DNA of 64,000 bases from positions 1,302,001 to 1,366,000 of the forward strand of contig JAVLRN010000007.1 of the NCBI GenBank assembly GCA_032821775.1, read 5' to 3'. Each line of letters opens with the position of its first letter. The stretch's first letter is position 1. The notes below the pieces were generated by a model. That model was not told the origin of the DNA. It saw only the letters and a program-made list of their open reading frames with translations, and made no database searches. Below, piece by piece: positions 1 through 11,349 of the stretch. The DNA comes from Sanguinoderma infundibulare. Its lineage: Eukaryota > Basidiomycota > Agaricomycetes > Polyporales > Polyporaceae. The position numbers and the translations under genes are program-made.

Positions 1-2330
1 TCATTTCCTCCAGAATGCATGTGAATTTAAGATCCATAATGACCACAAGAATCTTGAATATTTTCAAAAACTGCAATGACTAAATGTCCGACAAGTGTGT
101 TGGTCAACTATTCTCTCGAATTACCATTTCAAGTTAATTTATAAGCCAGGCCATACTATGGGCAAAGTAGATGCACTGTCTAGACATGTGGACCACGAGA
201 CAGGTCCCATGTGCAATGACTTTACTATGCTCAAAGAACACTGGTTTGCAGCTTCTCATATGGTAGATGGTGCACACAATATAAAGGAAATGTGTTTGAC
301 ACATGTTAAACTTTATGACCACTCTGTTGTTGAGAAAGTAGGAAAGGACAATGATTGGAAATTAGCTGAGGATGGCTTAATCTACAGGAGAGGGAAGATG
401 GTCATTCCAAATCACTCAGAACTTTGCGGATGCGTCATCGCATCACATCACAATTCAATCACAGCTGGACATCCAGGTGCAGCCAAGACACAAGATCTGA
501 TCTCAAGATCTTGTTGGTGGCCTTTCATTTGAAAAGATGTAATCAAGTATGTTGCCGGATGCCACACGTGTCAGCATGTCAAGATCAATTGACAACCACG
601 TGCCGCACCACTCAACTCCAATCCTATTCCCGATCAGAACTGGTAATTTGTTACCATAGACTATATGACTGGACTTCCTAACTGTAATGGACATGATGCT
701 ATCTTAGTCTTTGTCGATATGAAGTCAAAGGACTACATCGCTATTCCCTGCTCAAAGACGTTAGACTCGGAAGGACAAGCTCGACTCTTTATTAAACATG
801 TGGTTGTTCCCCACAGTCTGCCTAAGCGCATATGGTCAGACCGAGGTCCCACACTCATGTTGTCCTTTACCAAAGAAGTCTATCATCAGTTAGGGATAGA
901 AGGCAATTCTAGCACCACCTATCATCCCCAAACAGATGGTCAGACTGAGCGCATGAATCAGGAGATCCTAAGGCTGAACATAGGTTAACCTATAGTTGAT
1001 TCAGATCTGAATCTGTGAGTTTTTCAGCCTTTGAGACTTTGATTGGAAACTGTATGAATCAAATCAATCTTTGATCTAAACTTACAAATCAAAAACCTAT
1101 AAATCATAGGTTATATTATTGATTTTACTAAATAGTTGCAAATAGACTAGAAATAGTGAAAAAAGATGTTTAAGAGCCTAATAAAAATTTACAGATAAAT
1201 AGACATACAGGTCATTTTACAGGTGATCTAAAACCTGACCTGTGATCTCTGGTAAAATGGCTGATTCAGATTTGCAGCTGATTCATGATGTAGGTATCTG
1301 AACCTACAAGTTATTAACCTATAGGCAATTCTGCAGGTCAGGTCTAGGTTACCTGTGACATAACTTGAATCTATGTTCAGCCTTAGGAGATCCAGACATA
1401 TCTATGGATCTTCATCAATCACAGGCAGGATGACTGGGTTGAATGGTTACCACTAGCTGAGTTTGCTTACTGATGTCGCATACAAGCGTCCACAGGGATG
1501 TCCCCTTTCTTTATGACTCATGGCCATCACCCCAACACCAGAGTTGAGACACTACAGGATGGTATCAATGAATCCGTCAAGCAGTTCACTGAGCAAATGC
1601 AACACATTGGGAAACAGGCTGAGCAAGTGTTGGAAATAGTGCAAGGTGCCATGAAGTGGCATTATGATAAGCATCATCGACCTGCATGGGCATACAAGAT
1701 AGGCGATAAAGTATATGTAGACACATGAGATTTCCCCACTGATTGTCCCAACAAGAAGCTAGAGGATAAGCACTATGGCCCTTTCCGGATAGCTGAGAAG
1801 ATCGGAGCTAGTGTGTATCATCTAGAGTTACCACCCAAGTGGAAACTCAAACACCCCGTGTTTAACAAAGTTCTTCTGACCCCTGCACGAGACCCTGAAT
1901 TCCCAAATCAATCTAAGGTTAGTTGAGAGGTACCTACTCTCCTAGAACCTGAACAGAAAGTCGAAACAATCTTAGAATCAAAGATTGTACAAGGGTCTGA
2001 TCGTGCTCGACAAGTTCATTACCTAGTCCAATGGTGTGGGTTTACATGAGCCGATCAAGAATGGGTTCCATCAGATGCAGATGTACTTTGTACTGACGAA
2101 GCCAAAAAGCTTGTTGCCACTTTTCACACCACCAACAAGTTCACTCCATGCATACACAGTCGCTTTATACTCTCTGCTACGGACAGAGATGATAGATGAT
2201 ACCTTTACGATACAGACTCTTGGAACTATTGGACCAAACTTTACGATAGATGGAAATCTAAGAATGTTAATGCTACAGAAGAACAAAAGAGCCACATACT
2301 ATGGTACATTCGCACACAGGCTCTCGATTA
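1..2330 (+). pseudogene. Ty3/gypsy family D pol remnant: RNase H end, integrase, chromodomain
   Basis: This is the C-terminal half of a retrotransposon polyprotein, cut by the window start. In order it shows the end of RNase H (VDALSRHVDHE, around 170-200), the integrase HHCC zinc-binding region (HHN...GHPG at 445-475, CHTCQH near 560-580), the integrase core (SDRGP near 838; HPQTDGQTERMNQE near 925-962), then the integrase C-terminal region (KLEDKHYGPFRIAEKIG, 1755-1805) and a chromodomain (VHYLVQWCGFT, around 2015-2050), which marks it as a chromovirus. A MITE at 969-1385 interrupts the core after the conserved Glu. Removing it and one TSD copy restores the usual LPLAEFAY motif. The frame is broken by stops and at least one shift, so it is dead. 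Family identity is sure; exact ends are not. Confidence 0.9.
969..1385. mobile_element. hAT-type MITE, TAAGGCTGAAC family, with 8-bp TSD
   Basis: A 417-bp non-coding insertion in the Ty3 integrase core. Its ends are inverted repeats (TAAGGCTGAACATAG at 969, the complement ending at 1385). It is flanked by a perfect 8-bp target duplication, GGAGATCC, at 961-968 and 1386-1393. An 8-bp duplication and a terminus of the YARNG form are typical of the hAT superfamily. It has no ORF of its own, so it would depend on a hAT transposase elsewhere. Close relatives lie at 17394-17811 and 52145-52562 in the opposite orientation, and a 5' stub at 22547. Confidence 0.92.
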
Positions 2331-2596
2331 GTTATATTAATTCCTTTTAATAGTCATTGCAGACGTGAGGAGATCCTGCGTGAAGATCCCTATATTATAC
2401 CACCTTAGAGGAGTGGCATTCCTCAAAACCCAACCTTAGCAGTAATGGAATTATGCCCTCTGATCCATTCATTCAATTTTTCAGGAGGACTTTAGCTCAT
2501 CTTAATTATCTGATAACCAGAATCACTAGGAAACCCCAGGTACTAATGATCACAACCTTATCTCTTACTGTCTAAGCATCCAGAGGACTTGATGCT

Positions 2597-2610
2597 AAAG
2601 AGGGGAGTAA
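2597..2610 (+). promoter_or_regulatory. Polypurine tract of the family D element
   Basis: A purine-rich run (AAAGAGGGGAG followed by TAA) lies directly before the TGTTATG start of the 3' LTR, where plus-strand priming occurs in LTR retrotransposons. Confidence 0.65.
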
Positions 2611-3129
2611 TGTTATGAAATCATGATTACTTACAATTACTCATCCTTAGTCAGTCCTTACTCAGCATATGCCGGTTGGACATTCCACAGCATCCTAGCA
2701 CCTTCCTTAGGATTACTCATGTATCACATGTAGGTTAGTCAGCCAGGTGCTGCAGTACTATATAAGCAGTCACTCTGGAGCTGGGGATCCTCAGCTTCGA
2801 GTTGGTATTCATCCTCCCAGTCTAAGGCTTATTGCTAGTCTGCCACTGGCCATATCACATCCTCTCTTATCTACCTCAACACTTCATGATGCTCATCCAC
2901 TGTGGAGATAGTAGTTGACAGCATAGGGATATAGAACTGGGATTCAAAGCCATATATAAGGTAAAATGGCAAGTACCCTGTGGACAAGTGTACATGCAAG
3001 TTGAATGCAAGCTCTGCAATAGAGATTCACTTTACCCAGTCATTGCATCATCTTGCACAGAACATCCTTAGGTACACTTCAATCTCCTAGTTCTACTGCT
3101 CTGATCATCCATCTGTCTGTAGGTGGTAC
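2611..3129 (+). mobile_element. 3' LTR of Ty3 family D (right end cut)
   Basis: The LTR begins TGTTATGAAATC right after the polypurine tract. It is non-coding and has a TATA-like box at 2758-2766 (CTATATAAG) about 150 bp in. The right end is not seen because a hAT-type element starts at 3130. I found no second copy in the window to fix its true length. Confidence 0.65.
2758..2766 (+). promoter_or_regulatory. TATA-like box in family D LTR
   Basis: CTATATAAG inside the LTR U3 region, at a plausible position for the retrotransposon promoter. Confidence 0.5.
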
Positions 3130-4300
3130 TAAGGCTGAACACGGGTCACCTGTGGGTCAACCTGGACCTGTACCTGTGGGTATTGAAGCCTCAGAGGGTT
3201 TGACCTGAACCTGTACTGATCCATATCCATGGATCTTTGACCTGTTATCCATGAGTTTATTTACACAAAGACCTGTACCTATGGATACCTGCAAGATCCA
3301 CTAAAACACACACAAATTAAAGCTGTTTTGTGTGAAATGTTCACTCAATTGTGTCTTTTATTGAAACAACCATCAAAGTCAAAATTAATCATCATATTTT
3401 TAAATAAAAGTCTCACACTATTGAGATCACTACATAGTATGTGTACATCCCCTTCATACAATGCCAGTCCCAGCAAATGAGCACTTTATCAGAACTAGTA
3501 GAAACAACATTCTCTAACAAGAGCACAATTGCATAAATACCATTGAGATGGCCTGCAAGCTGTTGCAGAGAAGTGAATATAAGCAAGAAGAAGGAATGAA
3601 AGTGTCTGAAATGCATCAATGAGCAGCATATATGCAGTGTCATAAGACTCACTTATTCAATGTCATAGAAGCTGACAATAAAGACCTTTATAGCCATGAA
3701 GTAAGTACAAGCTGATAGAATCAGGGCTACAGAATAACTATATACCCTCATCTATAAAGAAGTTGATGCAGCTCACAGGCTTCTTGACCTGAAGGCATTT
3801 CTTCATTTTGCCAGTCTTGATATCTCAGAACTAGATGGTTTTATTATAAAAATCACTGATGAAATGCTTGCTCCACAAAAGTAGTGTTATACAGTAGTTG
3901 ATATGACTGTTAAGAAAATAAATGCTCTGTGTAAGATTATTAGAAGTTTGACTCAGTGGTAAAGTAAGTGGTACAGCAGCTTTCTGGATGAAATGTGATT
4001 AAGAACCCAGTCTGTGAATCACAATACATCCAGATGCACCATCCTTCAGGCTTTGGAGGCAGTTTGAGTGGTATAGCATCTATGGCAGTGATGTACAAAT
4101 AATGAAACCACTAAAGCATGGGTAGGTATATCACTTTCTGCCACTCTTTGAAGACAGATTTGATGGTCAGAAGCTCTTTGATGGTCAGAAACTTGAACAC
4201 CTTAAACTTCAGATTATGTAACGGATGTTTAGTATAGTGCTCATATTACATAACATCATAGATACTGACATGTACATGTAGTAAGGCTTCCTCAGCCTTA
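3130..4300. mobile_element. hAT-type non-autonomous element carrying captured gene fragment
   Basis: The left end is TAAGGCTGAACACGGGTC, the same terminus as the MITEs of this window. The first 560 bp or so are homologous, in reverse orientation, to the element at 59215-60163, which has both ends and a near-perfect 8-bp TSD. The right end is less certain: TCAGCCTTA at 4292-4300 matches the terminal 9 bases, but the flanks (GGTGGTAC before, CCACCACT after) do not form a TSD. The interior is unlike the other MITEs. On the minus strand it encodes pieces of an F-box/WD40-like protein, so it resembles a Pack-type element. It sits in the Ty3-D LTR. Confidence 0.65.
3440..4245 (-). pseudogene. Captured F-box/WD40-repeat protein fragment
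   Basis: Read on the minus strand, the interior of the hAT-type element shows three recognisable pieces. Near 4190-4130 is an F-box-like helix (LTIKELLTIKSVFKEWQKV). Near 3870-3770 is a WD40 blade (SKHFISDFYNKTI, stop, F, stop, DIKTGKMKKC) in which both stops fall at the expected Trp of the blade, TGG to TAG and TGA. Near 3560-3450 is a second blade ([19 protein letters not shown], then [11 protein letters not shown]). F-box/WD40 proteins are substrate adaptors of SCF ubiquitin ligases; that is family knowledge, not a function for this copy. Introns or frameshifts separate the pieces. The WD40 assignment is fairly safe, the F-box one weaker. Confidence 0.6.
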
Positions 4301-4690
4301 CCACCACTGCCCCACCAGTGTACCCATTGCCCTTCAATACAGGACATTGATGAGCTACACCAGGGGCACCAGAGGCTCCACTCTTGTGCTTTTTACACTT
4401 TTTTTAGCTTCCATTAGTCTTGTTTCTCGGCAACACTCCCTGGGACTCACCTCGAAAATTTTAGACTTGGATCAACTTTTTGGTGACACTTCCCCAGACT
4501 CACCCCAACTTTGATTCTTCAGACAATGCTTCTGTGACACTTGACTCGACTCGCTGAGGTCCTCGACTCTGATTCAGATGACTCTACGGTGAGACTCATG
4601 GATTCGTCCTAGAATGTCCCCCGCCAGGACACCCCTCTGCACTTTCACCAGCTGCAGCCCATCCAGGCTCCATCCAGGCATCAAAATGCA
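4301..4690. other. No clear gene; probably 5' leader or N-terminal gag of Ty3-B
   Basis: A T-rich patch near 4390-4405 is followed by Ser/Asp-rich broken frames (for example DLDQLFGDTSPDSP near 4460-4500) that run toward the gag frame starting at 4697. No LTR boundary or separate gene was recognised. Confidence 0.4.
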
Positions 4691-4696
4691 GTCGAC

Positions 4697-7600
4697 ATGA
4701 CCACATTCAATCCTGCCAGCTTTGCCATGGCTTGTTCTTATGAAATGAGCCACTACAGCAGTAGCCAGGGGTACTCAGATGGCCTCAACACCATCCAGCT
4801 GCCGACCCGAGTGCATGACCCTGGTGCACTCTTTCCCTCACCCTCATCACCGTCACCTAGACAGGAAGTGTCTGGCTTTGGGACTGCAAGCATGGACCAG
4901 ACAGGGGTCCTAGGTGAGCAATTATTTTGCAGTGTTCACCCCCATTCCATGCCCTATGTACTGCTCCCAGTTCAGGTGAACCCCTCACAGCTGGCTCAAC
5001 AGCTGCCACAGGGCTCACACTTGAGGCATGCAGCCTCCCCACAGCTGGTGCATTTGCTGTCATATAGGTCTCTGCCTTCTGAGCAGAGACTGTTGAGTGC
5101 GAGGAGCCAGCTGCGCAACATTATAGCAGCGTATAAGATGGCTCTGACAGCATATCAGAGCTCGCTCATGATGCAGGTGTCTCTGCACTCCCAACAGCTG
5201 TCTGAGCACTTGCATGAGCTTGCTACACTCCACACCAAGTCTGATGCTGTGTTGCATGAGTATGCCAATAAGGTGCACACAGTCCAGGCCCACACCAATT
5301 GCACAGCAGACAACAACCAGCGCATGATGCTGAACATCGAGAGGATGATCACAGACTCTCGGCAGGCCCTCAACCTCTCACCGTTGACCTTGATTGTGTC
5401 CCCTCCGCCCTTGCCTGTATTGCCACCTCAATCACTCTCAGTGCTGCCTCTACCTACAAGTAGCTTAGAGCAGTACCCAAGTGTGACTAGGGTAAATACA
5501 TCACCTCCATCTGTACCCAGCCATGAGCCTGAGCATGCACCAACTGAGTACAGTGAGCACCTACCACACCAACACCTGTCTGAGTTGCTCGACAAGTATG
5601 ATGAACAGGTGGGTTGGTTGGTGTGACAGCAAGGCTAAATCACCACAGCTATCCACTCTAGCATGGGTAGCCTTGCCTAGAGTGTGAGGCAACTGTCTAC
5701 CAACAGTCAATCTGCTCCTGTGGGCATGAACTCTGGCTACCCACCTGAGGTTCTGTGTAGTGTGCCTCCAGAGACTGATCAATATGCAGCATATTGGCCG
5801 CTCTACAATAACATCCTCAATGAGCAACATGAATGCACTCATTGAGTGAATAAAGAGTATGAGCAGTGGGCTGAGGCTGACTCTTGCCATGCATCATATG
5901 CCCTCCATGGCTCATATGCTGGAGTCAGCACTCCACCACCTGTGGACTATACTCCACAATCAACAGCAGCACCACAGACTGTTCCTATATCTGTGTGGTT
6001 CAATGTGCCACCTCAGTCGATTTCAGATGTCAGAGCTGTGTATGTGAACTGGCACCAGCCAATGCCTGTGTATATGGCTGGTCAGCCTGTGAGTGTACTA
6101 CAGTCAGCTGCAGGCCAGACAAGTGTGTCTGCTGCAGCTGGACTACCCCACTTGAGCAACTCACACCTTGATGGATTGTTACAGCAGATAATGCACAACA
6201 TCCAGTATAAGGTGGAACAATCACTCCCACCTCTACCTAAAGGCACAAAACAGTCTAAGATTGAGATGCCACCTAAGTACAGTGGATCTAGTGATCATCA
6301 GGTGTTTTACCACTGACTTGATAGTGTGTTGAACTGAATGTGAGCTCACAACCTGTGTGGTCCTCAAGCTGATTTCCACTGGTTGAGGTACCTATGACAG
6401 CATCTTAAAAGAGATGCTGAAGAGTGGTACACTCATGAAGTGGACCACCCCAATATCACTGGTGTTTTAATATTTGAGGAGATAATCTGTGCGATGCATG
6501 CCAGATTCATCCACTCTAACACAGCTACTAAGGTGACTGAGAACTTTGTGAGGTGCTCATACACCTCTTGTGATGTTGAGCAATTTGCTGAGGATCTCAA
6601 GCAGTGAGCTGCTGAGATGATTGAACATCCCAACATCTATGAGATGCACATGCAGTTGTTCGATGGACTTCCCACTCACATGCAGAAGGACTTGGTTCAC
6701 TGTAGTGTGTCACCTGAGTACTGCAACTAGACAACCATCCTTGAGAATGCATAGCAGCTCAAGAAGGCATATTGGCAGACTGAACTAGCGTCCACCCACT
6801 AGTTGTCAGTGTACAACCATGCAACCAGTTGAGCTCGTGAGCATGTGACTAAGACTCAGTGATATGACTGTGACTGCTCTCACTTGCAGTCACAAGGCAG
6901 ACCATTTCAGAGATGGTCAGAGTGCACTGACAGGCATGAGTGGTGCATTAGAGATGACCATGGATGGCATGACTCCAAGACACAGTTCCCTCACTGCCCA
7001 TCTATGCCAGGGCCATCTGCAATGAAGGATGTGCCCAAGGACAATGCATGCTATGCATGCAGAAAGGTTGGCCACTTCAAAGGTGATCCTCAGTGCCCAA
7101 AGTACAAGGACACTGGCCAATCCGCTTCAGCCACATTTCAGCATAAAGCCCACTTTCATGCTCAGTGATTAGTTGACAAGGAGGAGGATGACATGCGAGA
7201 CAGCTGGAGAGGATCTCAGCTAGAGTCTGAGCAACACTCTCCCAATTCACAGTGTGAACCAGAGGGAGAGGATGACTTGGGCTCTGACAGCTCAGAAATC
7301 CTCCATGCTTATGTGATGCGCATCCTCAAACAGGAAGATGCACGTCAAGACTCTGTAGAATTTCAACCAGTGACTGCAATGCATGCAATGCAGGCAGTCA
7401 CAGTTGAGGAAATTGAGGATGAATATTACATTCAGCAGCACATGTGTTGAGAGGACTCACAGAGCAAGGACTCTGGAGTCCAACTCAATGCAATGTGTAT
7501 CTCAAAGGTTCAGACACCAATGGAGTTTTGGTCAACTGTGCAGCGGAAAGATGAGTCTGCAACTGCATAGCCCAACTGTGACCCTGATGGTCAGGCTGTA

Positions 7601-8660
7601 CTGAGTGTGATGGTCGAAATCGCTAGCAATCTGGCATATTTGATGTTTGACTCAGGCAGCACAACCAGTGGTGTTACTCCAGAGTACAGTCATATCATGA
7701 AAACTCCCAAGGTTGTACTTAAGGATCAGGTCATTCTGCAGCTCAGTTGTGCAGGCTCTCACTCCAAAATTAACTATGGAGCATGAGCCCCAGTCACAAT
7801 TGGGCCACTGCAGAAGGAAGTCACCTACTTTGATGTGGTAAACTTGGATTGGTATGACTGTGTGTTCAAAATGCCATTCATAAATGAACATGAAGTTGTG
7901 CTTGACTTCAAGAACTGAGAGATCATCATCCAAGGCCACTGCATCCCAGCATTCAGTCATGAAGAGGACACTGCATTCTGCACTAAGCGTTATTGCGAGT
8001 GGAGCGCAGAAAGGTTAAAGAATTCCAATTGACTCTCAAAGATCCACAGTGCATCTCACAAACACAAGCAGACCACTGTGGAGGAAGTTGAGGATGTAGA
8101 GTGGCATGCCACAAAAAAAAAACCCAAATTAGCTGCAGACCATCCCTCACTGTTGCTGTCTTCAGATGATGAAGACACTGACACAGAGGACAAGCCCTGC
8201 AATGTATGGTGGTCCAAACCAAAGCCTGAGGAAGCAAAATACTCACCACAAAGGATACACATTAACTACCCTGACCATGAGTACTTCACTTACTCTAGAG
8301 TGAAGAAGCGACCACATGAAAAGGCTAGTCCCATGCCCAAGATTGCTCCTCATGACTATGTACCCATACACTCATCCAAAGGAGTGAGGCATGATAAGTA
8401 TGGTTGTGAGGATCCACTCAGTAAATGAACAGATGAAACTTGAGATCAAGCAATACTTCCAGGGGTCACCAGAAGGCACTGCAAAGGACAGCCCCCACCA
8501 GTCACACTCAGAAGCGGACATTCCTGCACTTCAAGCAAAATGGACTGAGGAGGTTGCTGATCTCACTGGTGAAATACCTTCTGAGCTACCACCATTCTGG
8601 GAGGTAAACCACTGCATACCCTGGCTGTCAGGAAGCAGTTGTCATGGTGGTGAAGGTTAT
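4697..8660 (+). pseudogene. Ty3/gypsy family B gag-protease, stop-riddled single frame
   Basis: From 4697 to 8428 one reading frame encodes a whole gag-protease with about twenty in-frame stops, most of them TGA, and no frameshift. The N-terminal part is Pro/Ser/Gln-rich (SPPPLPVLPPQSLSVLPLP near 5400). The capsid region follows (PPKYSGSSDHQVFYH near 6270-6315). A zinc knuckle lies near 7048-7095 (CYACRKVGHFKGDPQC, CX2CX4HX6C, two residues longer than usual before the last Cys). The aspartic protease follows with its DSGST site near 7650, and then an acidic linker. A frameshift lies between 8428 and 8520, after which the start of the RT linker appears (LPPFWEVNHCIPW near 8580-8625). RT itself is missing here. 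The matching pol of this family lies at 25880-38885. Capsid and nucleocapsid roles are family knowledge. Confidence 0.88.
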
Positions 8661-8761
8661 GAACCCTGTCGATGACTGATGCCGTATCTTGCATCGTATG
8701 TGATAAGTATAGTCATCATTGCAGGCAAAACAGTGTTGTGTTGTCCTGCCTTCCTCCCATC

Positions 8762-10636
8762 ATGTCTATCACTCCTCCATGCCTGACTTCATTCTATGAT
8801 GTCCTCAAGGACATTCACGAGCTCTCCATTGAGCGTGATTACATTCTCCAGCTAGTCACCCTCCTCCAGGAATACACCAGCATTGTGGAGTATAATACCT
8901 CCCCTGATCTTCTCAGTAGTGATGCCTTCTTCAGTGATGTATTTGACATTGTCAAGGACTTCATCGACCAACAGTTCTTTTCACATGTCAAGGCTCATGA
9001 CTTCATTTGGCAGTATTCTATCTCTTCACACAAGTGCAACCTTGAAGTTCACAAGGCGCATCTCGATACCTATCAAAGGCTTCTGTCCACCACTGAAAAC
9101 TTCCTTTGCGAAGCACAAGGTTCTGGTGGCATCACTCTGCTCACTGCTAAGCAGTTTCATGATCTGGCGAGCATGGACATGAAGAAAGTCGAGTGTTCAG
9201 TGTTGATCATGCAGAATTATCATATGTTCTCCCCTTTTGTCTGTCTTTTTCTGGTTCTAACTCTTGCCTAGTCGAGTTCACACAGATGCATGGTTGTTTC
9301 AACAGGAAGTACCTGCTCCTCGACCCCATAGTGAGTCCTTCACCTATTACTTGCATTCACCTGAGGCTTATAGATCATCTGTCTGTGACCTCAAAGTTGA
9401 GCGTGGTGGCAGATCCTCCACTTCTCGAGGCTCCTTTGTTGACTGCTATCGTAGTTGATGATGCTGAGCCTACTCCTCCTTCTTTGAAGCTGAAGCCGCA
9501 TCTTCAAGGAAAGAAGGGTTTGAAGCACAAGTTCACTGGTGGCATGGATTTCTCCTCCAAGGCTGTCCCAACTTCTGAAGAGTTGCAGGTGAAGTGCAAG
9601 GCCTTCAAGGCTGACAACATCCTCTTAACTTGGCCTGATGTTTCTGAGGTATGTAATTCCTTCTCTTATAGTTCCAATACCCCTGACAGGCTACAGTTTC
9701 TGCCAGTGTGACAAGTGCTTCCAGTGTGGCATCGAATGTCATCCCAGTCACGACCAGGGTGATTACTGTTGCTCAAACTGTCATGCTCAGCACCACAAGT
9801 GTGTCCAGTTCAGCATGAATGCTTGTGGTAAGATCAAGGGTGCTGACTGCAACAAGGTCCTTGCTGTATACAATGGCAAGGGCTTTTCCATCAGCAAGAA
9901 GATCTCAACCGATCACTGTCCCTGGCTTGAGACATGCATTCGCACTATCATGTCCACCTCCAACGTGATATCCAACATCCTTGAGGGCAGGGCAGACCAA
10001 CTCATGATGAATGCCACTGGTGGCCAGTACCTTTCTGCTGGTCATGGGCTGATTCCTTTTCTGTTCAGGCCTGGTGCTATCAAAGACTTTGACCTTTGCA
10101 GCATTGAGGGGCCCATGCTTGCATCTGGTGTATGTCCTCTCTCTCTGAAGAAGGCAGCCCCAGTGAAATGTTGTGCTTCTCCACCTTATGGATGTTCTGC
10201 AAAGTGTGCCCATGCCAGCAGTCCTGTTACATCTAATGATGATGAGCAGGATGAGCTTGTGGATGACATGTTGAAGTCCTTCATAACTGGGTCCACTTAT
10301 GATGGAACACCTGACATGGCCGACAAAACCCTTGTGGTGCATGTCTGTGCCTTCTGCACCGACTATGCCTTCCTTGCCAGTCATTGCCAGTTGGACAAGG
10401 AGATGATGGTGTTCCACACATCCCAGGAGAGTGAGTACACTGGTTTGCTGTTCAGTGAGTATACTGCATGTGGCCTGTCACCATTCGATCTAGAGAGCTT
10501 CATCAAGAAGCTCGGTGATGGACCCCCTCAGTTCTCACCTCCCTTAGAGGACAGTTCCACTGATGAAAGTGATGGGGCAGACTCTGCTTTTGACAGTGCC
10601 GATGGTTCAGAGGACTTGGACATTGAGGTGTTGTAG
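8762..10636 (+). CDS. Cysteine-rich hypothetical protein, spliced, possibly intact
   Basis: Function not recognised. The start at 8762 (MSITPPCL) follows a pyrimidine-rich leader, TGTTGTCCTGCCTTCCTCCC, usual for fungal starts. The first exon encodes a helical, Leu-rich domain (FYDVLKDIHELSIERDYILQ) to about 9180. A middle exon (about 9300-9648) is Lys/Pro-rich (KGLKHKFTGGMDFSSK). A clear 58-bp intron follows at 9649-9706 (GTATGT...CCAG). The last exon opens with a Cys-dense, probably zinc-binding segment (CDKCFQCGIECH then CCSNCHAQHHKC) and ends with an acidic Ser/Asp tail. The first intron, between about 9190 and 9305, could not be fixed: frames do not join cleanly with any standard donor I tried. 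The lack of stops over about 1.7 kb contrasts sharply with all its neighbours. It could be a host gene or a young gag-like element gene. Confidence 0.6.
9649..9706 (+). other. Intron of the hypothetical gene
   Basis: The donor GTATGT follows a GAG codon and the acceptor is TGCCAG. The 58-bp length is typical of basidiomycetes. Removal joins the VSE frame to the CDKCFQCG frame in phase 0. Confidence 0.75.
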
Positions 10637-10890
10637 TGTGTTAGTATTTGGACTGTGTATGCTCTTGTCAGGCTTCATTTTCTCATATTCCTCACTTCTT
10701 GTTGGTGTCCGCATCGATGTATTGTATCCTCTTGTAATCTCTCATTTCTCATTGTCTCTTTTCTTGTAATACATGTCTTCTACTGCATTGTCAAGCTGGA
10801 CAGTCGAGTATCAGTCTCCATAGCAAAATTGTTGTTGTTTGTAGTTTGTATATGAGTTCTAGAGGGTCGTGATGTAATAGAGCCAACCTA

Positions 10891-11304
10891 TAAGGCTGAG
10901 CATAGGTCGACCTGCAGATTTTGGTCCTCGATCTTGTAGCCCCATTTCTGAGCTTTCCAACAATACCAAAACCATGTAAAACAGATAGAAACTGAGGGAG
11001 ATATGAGGAAAACAATCTGGCAAAGTTTGAAGCACAATCAATCAAAACTGTGACCTAGAGGGTGACAACAATGTCACAGGCCACATTGATTCACAGTTTT
11101 CGAATCAAAGGTGACCTGTGACATTGTTGTCACCCTCTAGGTCACAGTTTTGATTGATTGTGCTTCAAACTTTGCCAGATTGTTTTCCTCATATCTCCCT
11201 CAGTTTCTATCTGTTTTACATGGTTTTGGTATTGTTGGAAAGCTCAGAAATGGGGCTACAAGATCGAGGACCAAAATCTGCAGGTCGACCTATGCTCAGC
11301 CTTA
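10891..11304. mobile_element. Fold-back hAT-type MITE with 190-bp arms
   Basis: A 414-bp element made almost entirely of an inverted repeat: arm 10891-11080, a 34-bp spacer, and arm 11115-11304. The arms look near-perfect along their length. The termini are TAAGGCTGAGCATAGGTC, the same family ends as the MITE at 969. The flanking 8-mers are CCAACCTA and CAACCATA, which match poorly, so the target duplication is eroded or absent. Transcribed, it would make a long hairpin. The same peptide appears on both strands only because the arms are complementary; it is not a gene. The arms also resemble those of the MITE at 62953-63375. Confidence 0.88.
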
Positions 11305-11349
11305 CAACCATAATATAGTCCTCTCCACTGAGCTCATAACAGATGTCTG

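Noticed and set aside
4697..8428. Reassignment of TGA as a sense codon (Trp or Arg)
   Set aside because: TGA falls at sites that seem to need different amino acids, TAG and TAA also occur, and the intact gene at 8762-10636 uses normal Trp and Arg codons with no internal TGA. C-to-T decay is simpler.
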